Assembly: GCA_023135025.1 (NCBI GenBank)
Contig: JAGLTY010000069.1
Coordinates: 1 to 8,566 of the forward strand
Direction: 5' to 3'
Source: Bacteroidales bacterium
GTDB lineage: Bacteria > Bacteroidota > Bacteroidia > Bacteroidales > GCA-2748055
DNA: 8,566 bases
Shown here: one piece after another, positions 1 to 5,456 of the stretch
How positions within the stretch are numbered: the stretch's first letter is position 1
Layout: each line of letters opens with the position of its first letter
Made by a program: the position numbers and the translations under genes
The notes under the pieces: generated by a model
Seen by the model: the letters and a program-made list of their open reading frames with translations, nothing else
Told to the model about the DNA's origin: nothing
Database searches by the model: none

Positions 1-951
1 CTGATTTATGGCACTTTTAAATACAGGGAACGGCAATTGATTAAGGAGAAGCGGATACTGGAAGCAAAGGTGAAGGTGCGCACAAAGGAGATTGAGGATC
101 AAAAAGTGGAGATTGAGGCACAACGAGACGAGATTTCGGAGCAGAAGAGTTATGTGGAGGAGCAGCGTGATCAGATTATCCTGCAAAACAAGGAGATTAC
201 CGATAGTATACAGTATGCCAGGAGAATACAACAGGCCGTTCTGCCCGGGAAACGAACCCTGGAGAAGGCCCTGCCTGAACATTTTATCCTCTTTAAACCG
301 AGGGATATTGTAAGTGGCGATTTCTACTGGGTGGAGAAAAGGGAGGAGCAGATTGTGGTCTGTGCAGCCGACTGCACGGGTCATGGTGTTCCGGGTGCGT
401 TTATGAGCCTTTTGGGACTGACCTTCCTCAATGAGATTGTGAATCATGAGGGCGTCCTGAAGGCATCTGAGATTTTAAACAGGTTAAGAAGCAATATCAT
501 CAGGGCCATGTCCCACAAAGATGAAGCGGAGCAGGCCAAGGACGGTATGGATCTCTCTCTGGTGGTGATCGACCAGCAGTTGGATATGCTGGAATTTGCA
601 GGAGCCTACAATCCGATGTTGCTTGTCCGAAAAGGGGAATTAATTGAATACAAAGGAGATAATATGCCTGTTGGAATGCATATTATTAAAGAAAAACCAT
701 TTACCAACCACAGGATACAGCTTGAACATGAGGATATGATCTATCTTTACTCTGATGGATATCCCGATCAGTTCGGAGGAGAGAAAGGGGGGAAGTATAA
801 GGCTAGGCCCTTTAAGAATTTTTTGACCCGGATCAGTGCGGAACCGGTAAAAAAACAGGCCAGTCTGCTGGATACTGAATTGAAGAATTGGATGGGAAAC
901 GAGCCCCAGGTGGATGATATCCTGATCACTGGTATCCGTTATTTGAAGTAA
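1..951 (+). CDS. SpoIIE/PP2C-family serine/threonine phosphatase, C-terminal part of a membrane sensor (5' truncated by window)
   Basis: The frame is open from base 1, so the true start lies upstream; the TTG at 37 is only an internal codon. The visible part begins with a hydrophobic-to-basic stretch (LIYGTFKYRERQLIKEKR) resembling the exit of a membrane helix. A coiled coil of Q-containing heptads follows (bases 88-208), then the phosphatase domain (about 209-951). The metal-binding aspartates of the PP2C fold are all present: SGDFYW (Asp at 319-321), DCTGHG (Asp at 370-372), YSDGYPDQ (Asp at 754-756) and VDDI (913-918). In Bacteroidota this module usually follows a periplasmic propeller/Y_Y_Y sensor or TPR region and a membrane helix. 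I infer that the missing N-terminus is such a sensor. The expected activity is Mn/Mg-dependent dephosphorylation of a phospho-Ser/Thr protein in the cytoplasm; the substrate is unknown. The stop lies 17 bp before the next gene, suggesting co-transcription. Confidence 0.9.
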   Translation: MIYGTFKYRERQLIKEKRILEAKVKVRTKEIEDQKVEIEAQRDEISEQKSYVEEQRDQIILQNKEITDSIQYARRIQQAVLPGKRTLEKALPEHFILFKPRDIVSGDFYWVEKREEQIVVCAADCTGHGVPGAFMSLLGLTFLNEIVNHEGVLKASEILNRLRSNIIRAMSHKDEAEQAKDGMDLSLVVIDQQLDMLEFAGAYNPMLLVRKGELIEYKGDNMPVGMHIIKEKPFTNHRIQLEHEDMIYLYSDGYPDQFGGEKGGKYKARPFKNFLTRISAEPVKKQASLLDTELKNWMGNEPQVDDILITGIRYLK

Positions 952-968
952 ACCAAACCATTGATACG

Positions 969-3566
969 ATGAAAAAAGATTTACTTGTAGCCATTTTAAT
1001 GTTGATTGCCGGAAATGTGGCAGCTCAACAGCTTGTTCTCGGAACCCATGATGTGGTACGTTTGGGCGAATACCCTCAGGATGCCTATCTGATTGAGGCT
1101 GATGCTACCAGTTTTTACAGGGTTTCAGGGGGGAACTCCACCAGTTCGGACCACCCCTTGCTGACGGAGGCGCTCAATCCCGATTTCATGAGCATCTATT
1201 TCATCAAATATGACCACGACGGAGTTCCCCAGAAATCCAATTTTATAAGGGGGACCAGTGATGTGGTGTATGCAGGCTCTTTTAACAGCGGATTCACCGT
1301 CATGTCCAATGCCAATCAGGAGGTGGATGCCAATGGAACGATCTTTGCCATTCCCCCCTTCAGCGAAGTGGAGTTTATTGCCAACTATGATCATGAATGC
1401 CAGCTGGAGAGGATCATCAATATCTGGGCGCTAACTGACAGTCAATATGTCAATTCCGATGCCATAATGGACCCGTATGATGGTTCAGTATATGTTTATG
1501 GAAAGGCCTCGGAGCCCCTGGAGTTAAGAGATTTCGGGACACTTGCAAAGGATCTTGATTCACCTGACAGCTATCTCTATCTGATCAAGTACAACCACAA
1601 CCTGGACCTTCAATGGGTTTACCAGGTTGGTTTCGACATGGTGCAATCGGGGACCTCTCCCTATTTCGATAGAATTCAGGTATACCCGGGAAGAGATGGT
1701 GCGGTACTGATTACAGGAGTCTATGGTTCTGAAAGTAGTCCACTGATCAGTGGCAACTCTCTTCCGCCTTATGTCGACAGTAATGGTACATTTGCAGTGC
1801 TGCTTGATGGGGCCGCTCAGCCCCAATGGGTGCTGGACGGTCTTATAAATGGTTCCGGTTTTGCAACCCGGATTTTCAAAGCATTCCCTATGCCCGATGG
1901 AGATTTTGTTTTGACCGGGAACACCAATACAGGCTACTATAAGTTGGGGGAAGCTGAGTTTAGTTTTGTTGATGCCTCGGCGAACAACCAGTTTGTATTC
2001 AGAATCGATCCGGTGGGGAATCCTGTATGGACCAGACAGTTTGAGAGCCAGGGGCCGGTCCAGGAGGGGAAGAAGAAAAGTACATCCAGTCAGGTATTGG
2101 ACAGTTATGTTTTCTACGATGCTATTGCCTGGAAAAGCAGGCTGCTCTATCTGACTGCACCATTTGATAACCCTGGTTTATCGGTGGCTGGAGAGGTCAT
2201 GAATCTAACCTATCCAAGAGGCATCTATTTAGCTGCACTGGATCTCCGGAATGGTTCGGAGTTATGGGGCTATGCACTTTCGTCCGATGATGTACAGCTA
2301 CTTGGTTTTGATGTGGACCGTTCGGGGAACGTATCACTAATGGGATACAACTATACAACACAGGATCTGGATGGGGTTGCCGAGGTGGCTGCAGTAGACG
2401 GCAATTTTGTTTTTCATGTGGGACTCGACTACAATGGCCGGCCCCTCTGGTATAGCAATGCCAACCTGTTGAATCCGCCATACAGTGATCTAAGAGGTGT
2501 GGACCTGGAGGTCCTGCCCAATGGAGAGGTGTTTACCTCTTTGAAAATGGATGCAACCAATGACATTGTTATCGGGGAATCGAGTTTAAGCGCAGGTGCA
2601 TCTTCACAAACCAGCTGGCTGGTGGAACTTGCCTCGGATGTGAAGCTTGGAGGAACGGTGACCGATGCAGATGGTAATCCGGTCTATCCAGGCTATGTAA
2701 AGGCCATTAAATCGGCCTGGTGGGGAATCTACCCGGAGGTGGATTCGGTATTTTTGGAAGTTGATGGAAGCTATCTGTTTGATGGTCTCTACCCCGGGAA
2801 CTATACGTTGCAGGTAGTACCGGATCGAAGCCAGTATCCCAATGGTATACCCACCTATTTTGGTGACCAGACCGGCTGGAAAGGGGCCCCTTTCCATGAT
2901 ATCTATCCCAAATTCAATTCAAATATTGTGGATATCAAACTTACTGAGGTACCACTCTTGACTGCGGAAGACGGCTCGGGAGAGATGTCCGGCACCATTT
3001 CGGTTGAGGATGAGGTGGATGATGCCCTGAAAGGGACCACTGCCCGTCCTTCTCCTAAATCGTCTGTGATTTTGCTAAAGAAGACCAAGAAATCTACCAT
3101 GGCAGGTGAAGTGGTTGCCTATGTGGAGACAGATGAATTCGGCATGTTTACCTTTAATAATGTGCCCGATGGGGATTATCTCCTCCATGTGGAGGTTACG
3201 GGACTGGAGATGCTGGAGACCCATGATGTCACAATAGTGGCTGATCAGATTGTATCGGGTCTCGATTATACCATCAGCGGTGACGGGATTTACATTGGCT
3301 GGCCAGTTGGGGTATCCCTGCTGGAGAATGAAACAGTCACTCTCTATCCAAATCCTGGTCCCGGTTTGGTTCTGATGGATCTTCCTGCTGCCGGGGAGTA
3401 TGCGGTGACGATTTATGCTACCGACGGGAGAATGGTTCTGAAAGAGCGGTTCACATCAGCAGGTGGAGCCAGAAGTATCAATATCTTCGGGGCGAATGAT
3501 GGAATCTACTTTATCAAAATAGAGGGACCGGAAACAGATGCAATAATCAAGTATATCAAGAATTAA
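969..3566 (+). CDS. Secreted beta-propeller protein with two carboxypeptidase-regulatory-like domains and a T9SS sorting domain
   Basis: This 865-residue protein starts with a Sec signal peptide (basic MKKD, hydrophobic core, cleavage near AAQQ, residues 1-20). Residues about 47-555 contain eight similar units of 57-78 residues. Each has a G-hydrophobic-G strand followed 26-30 residues later by a strand ending in a D/N..G...W-like turn, for example DGDFVLTG then FRIDPVGNPVW. This resembles SBBP-type beta-propeller repeats. Residues about 558-650 (GGTVTDADGNPV onwards) and 671-780 (SGTISVED onwards, with TDEFGMFTFNNVPDGDY) are two carboxypeptidase-regulatory-like Ig folds. The C-terminus (about 787-865) has the T9SS type A features: YPNPGPG at 793, IYATDGRMVL, GIYFIKIEG and a basic end. 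It should cross the outer membrane by T9SS and be released or anchored at the surface. No catalytic motif is seen, so a binding or adhesive role is an inference. The ATG gives a complete signal peptide. Confidence 0.88.
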   Translation: MKKDLLVAILMLIAGNVAAQQLVLGTHDVVRLGEYPQDAYLIEADATSFYRVSGGNSTSSDHPLLTEALNPDFMSIYFIKYDHDGVPQKSNFIRGTSDVVYAGSFNSGFTVMSNANQEVDANGTIFAIPPFSEVEFIANYDHECQLERIINIWALTDSQYVNSDAIMDPYDGSVYVYGKASEPLELRDFGTLAKDLDSPDSYLYLIKYNHNLDLQWVYQVGFDMVQSGTSPYFDRIQVYPGRDGAVLITGVYGSESSPLISGNSLPPYVDSNGTFAVLLDGAAQPQWVLDGLINGSGFATRIFKAFPMPDGDFVLTGNTNTGYYKLGEAEFSFVDASANNQFVFRIDPVGNPVWTRQFESQGPVQEGKKKSTSSQVLDSYVFYDAIAWKSRLLYLTAPFDNPGLSVAGEVMNLTYPRGIYLAALDLRNGSELWGYALSSDDVQLLGFDVDRSGNVSLMGYNYTTQDLDGVAEVAAVDGNFVFHVGLDYNGRPLWYSNANLLNPPYSDLRGVDLEVLPNGEVFTSLKMDATNDIVIGESSLSAGASSQTSWLVELASDVKLGGTVTDADGNPVYPGYVKAIKSAWWGIYPEVDSVFLEVDGSYLFDGLYPGNYTLQVVPDRSQYPNGIPTYFGDQTGWKGAPFHDIYPKFNSNIVDIKLTEVPLLTAEDGSGEMSGTISVEDEVDDALKGTTARPSPKSSVILLKKTKKSTMAGEVVAYVETDEFGMFTFNNVPDGDYLLHVEVTGLEMLETHDVTIVADQIVSGLDYTISGDGIYIGWPVGVSLLENETVTLYPNPGPGLVLMDLPAAGEYAVTIYATDGRMVLKERFTSAGGARSINIFGANDGIYFIKIEGPETDAIIKYIKN

Positions 3567-3574
3567 TAAGCAGC

Positions 3575-4783
3575 TTAAAATGATTGGATTGTTTTGGTTA
3601 TGATCTCAACGCACTCCATTAGCTGCTCCTCAGTGATTACAAGGGGAGGAGCGAAGCGAATGATGTGTTCGTGCGTGGGTTTGGCCAGCAGTCCGTTCTC
3701 TTTCAGCGCCACACAGACATCCCAGGCACTCTTGCCATCGGTGGGTTTGATCACAATGGCATTGAGCAATCCTTTGCCCCTGACCAGCTCCACCATGGGG
3801 GAGTCGATCTTCCTTAGCTCAGCCCTGAATTTTTCTCCCAGATCCTCGGCACGTTGGGAGAGCTTCTCCTCTTCAATTACTTCCAGTGCCGCAATGGCAA
3901 CCTTGGCAGCTACCGGGTTACCACCGTAAGTGGAGCCATGCTCACCCGGTTTGATGCAGAGCATGATATCATCATCAGCCAGCACCACCGATACCGGATA
4001 GACACCCCCTGAAAGGGCTTTGCCCAGGATCAGGATATCCGGACGAACCTCTTCATGGTCACACGCCAGCAATTTGCCGGTACGTGCCAGGCCGGTCTGT
4101 ACCTCATCGGCAATAAAGAGTACATTCTTCTCTTTACACAGCTCATATGCTCTGCTCAGGAACCCGTCGTCGGGTACATAGACTCCTGCCTCACCCTGGA
4201 TGGGTTCCACCAGGAATCCGGCCACGTGTGGATCCTCCAGCGCTTTTGCAAGCGCTTCGGTATCGTTATAGGGAATGGTCACAAAACCGGGAGTAAAGGG
4301 ACCAAATCCTTTGTATGAATCGGGATCGGTCGACATGGAGATAATGGTGATGGTACGGCCATGAAAATTGCCTTCACATACAACGATTTTGGCCTCGTTT
4401 TCGGGAATACCCTTCTTCTCATAGGCCCACTTACGGCAGAGCTTCAGTGCAGTTTCATCGCCCTCGGCCCCCGAGTTCATGGGGAGTACCTTGTCATATC
4501 CGAAATAGTTGGTGACATACTGCTCAAACTCACCCAGCGTGCTGTTGTAAAAAGCCCTGGAAGTGAGAGTGAGCTTCTGGGCCTGTTCGGTCATTGCACC
4601 CACAATCTTTGGATGGCAGTGTCCCTGGTTCACAGCTGAATAAGCAGAAAGGAAATCGTAATACCTCTTCCCCTCTACGTCCCAAACGTAGACCCCTTCA
4701 CCACGGTCGAGTACCACTGGAAGTGGGTGGTAGTTGTGTGCACCATACTTATCTTCTCGCTGGATGTAGTCTTTTGTGTTCAT
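3575..4783 (-). CDS. rocD: Ornithine--oxo-acid aminotransferase (ornithine aminotransferase)
   Basis: This class III, PLP-dependent aminotransferase of 402 residues matches the usual full length of bacterial ornithine aminotransferases. It transfers the delta-amino group of L-ornithine to 2-oxoglutarate, giving glutamate-5-semialdehyde and glutamate, and so links arginine/ornithine to proline and glutamate metabolism in the cytosol. Family signatures run the whole length: [13 protein letters not shown] (Tyr18, substrate tyrosine), [13 protein letters not shown] (Tyr48), GNFHGRT (Arg143), [10 protein letters not shown] (Glu198), FIADEVQTG (Asp226, pyridine-nitrogen contact), GKALSGG (Lys255, Schiff-base lysine), HGSTYGGNP and IIRFAPP (Arg376, carboxylate contact). 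All expected catalytic residues are present. No arginase, proline or arginine gene lies beside it, so the direction of flux cannot be read from context. Its 3' end converges on the secreted-protein gene at 8 bp. Its 5' end faces the nitroreductase gene across a 113-bp spacer. Confidence 0.95.
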   Translation of the reverse strand: MNTKDYIQREDKYGAHNYHPLPVVLDRGEGVYVWDVEGKRYYDFLSAYSAVNQGHCHPKIVGAMTEQAQKLTLTSRAFYNSTLGEFEQYVTNYFGYDKVLPMNSGAEGDETALKLCRKWAYEKKGIPENEAKIVVCEGNFHGRTITIISMSTDPDSYKGFGPFTPGFVTIPYNDTEALAKALEDPHVAGFLVEPIQGEAGVYVPDDGFLSRAYELCKEKNVLFIADEVQTGLARTGKLLACDHEEVRPDILILGKALSGGVYPVSVVLADDDIMLCIKPGEHGSTYGGNPVAAKVAIAALEVIEEEKLSQRAEDLGEKFRAELRKIDSPMVELVRGKGLLNAIVIKPTDGKSAWDVCVALKENGLLAKPTHEHIIRFAPPLVITEEQLMECVEIITKTIQSF

Positions 4784-4896
4784 AATTTATTCCGTTCAGA
4801 GATTATTAGTAAATTGAAGGGATAAAGGTAATAAAACATATTTCAAGGTGTGATTGTTATTATATAGTAATCTCACTATTTACTGAGCAATTTATT
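4784..4896. promoter_or_regulatory. Divergent promoter region between ornithine aminotransferase and nitroreductase genes
   Basis: This AT-rich 113-bp spacer must carry the start signals of two divergent genes. On the minus strand, TACCTTTA (complement of 4823-4830) fits the Bacteroidota -7 consensus TAnnTTTG except for its last base and lies about 40 bp before the aminotransferase start. No well-spaced -33 TTTG accompanies it, so this is a weak call. I found no convincing -7 box for the plus-strand gene. Neither gene has a strong Shine-Dalgarno sequence, as is usual in this phylum. A near-perfect inverted repeat brackets the region. Confidence 0.4.
4799..4874. repeat. Inverted repeat bracketing the divergent spacer (arms 4799-4808 and 4865-4874)
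   Basis: GAGATTATTA at 4799-4808 and TAGTAATCTC at 4865-4874 are reverse complements at 9 of 10 positions, with a 56-bp spacer. One arm ends 15 bp before the aminotransferase ATG and the other 22 bp before the nitroreductase ATG, so the placement is nearly symmetrical. It could be a pair of operator half-sites acting on both genes. In an AT-rich spacer, however, a chance match of this size is quite possible. Confidence 0.3.
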
Positions 4897-5454
4897 ATGG
4901 ACAAACTACACAAACTAATTACCGATCGCTGGAGTCCGGTGGCATTTGATGACCGCGCCGTGGATTATGATCAGATTCACCTGCTTTTTGAAGCTGCAAA
5001 GTGGGCACCATCGGCCATGAATGGACAGCCCTGGCGCTTTATCTTTGCCACAAAGGAGATGTCTGATTTTGCTGTGTTTCTGGATCTGATGAGTGAAGCC
5101 AACCGGCGCTGGGCCGCTACGGCTCCCCTGCTGGCGATGCCGCTTGCACAGGTGATCTCCACCCACAAGAACCGGCCCAACAGGCTGGCCTTTTATGAGA
5201 CCGGAATGGCCGTTGGAAACCTCTTGATGCAGGCTACCGCACTGGGCCTGATGGTGCACCAGATGAGTGGCTATGATGTGGCGAGGGCAAAGGAGACACT
5301 GGTGATTCCCACCCGTTACGAACCCATGACCATTATGGCCATCGGGTATAAGGGTGATCCTTCAAAGCTTCCTGAAGAGGTGGCTGCATGGGAGACCAGG
5401 GAGCGGACACGAATGGAGATCAGTAAATTCCTAGTGCAGGGAAGATGTAAATAG
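4897..5454 (+). CDS. Nitroreductase-family flavoprotein (small, about 185 residues)
   Basis: The protein has the FMN-dependent nitroreductase fold signatures. At the N-terminus is DRWSPVAF (residues 10-17), corresponding to the flavin-phosphate loop. WAPSAMNGQPWRF (36-48) has the conserved Ser/Asn/Gln-Pro-Trp. ETGMAVGNLLMQATALGL (101-118) is the dimer-core helix. The AIGYKGD strand follows (149-154), then a basic C-terminal tail ERTRMEISKF (169-178). Members bind FMN as homodimers and use NAD(P)H to reduce nitro groups, quinones or other electrophiles; the physiological substrate cannot be assigned here. At 185 residues it is shorter than E. coli NfsB (217) but within the range of the short family members. 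The SPRAF/S.K.F basic residue that normally contacts the FMN phosphate is Val15. The ATG start is chosen because the family motif begins within 11 residues. Its stop lies 2 bp from the stop of the convergent receptor gene. Confidence 0.88.
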   Translation: MDKLHKLITDRWSPVAFDDRAVDYDQIHLLFEAAKWAPSAMNGQPWRFIFATKEMSDFAVFLDLMSEANRRWAATAPLLAMPLAQVISTHKNRPNRLAFYETGMAVGNLLMQATALGLMVHQMSGYDVARAKETLVIPTRYEPMTIMAIGYKGDPSKLPEEVAAWETRERTRMEISKFLVQGRCK

Positions 5455-5456
5455 CA

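Noticed and set aside
37..951. A phosphatase gene starting at the TTG at base 37.
   Set aside because: The frame continues unbroken to base 1 and encodes what looks like the end of a membrane helix, so the gene is cut by the window edge.
1125..3100. Several 60-100-codon frames antisense or out of frame within the secreted-protein gene.
   Set aside because: They overlap a continuous frame with signal peptide, repeats and sorting domain, and none shows a domain or a start context of its own.
3567..3580. TAAGCAGCTTA followed by AAAA as a terminator between the convergent genes.
   Set aside because: It can form only a 4-bp stem with a 3-nt loop, too weak for an intrinsic terminator.
3594..4785. 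Plus-strand frames of 63-111 codons opposite the aminotransferase.
   Set aside because: They are antisense to a gene with every catalytic motif present, and their translations show no known domain.
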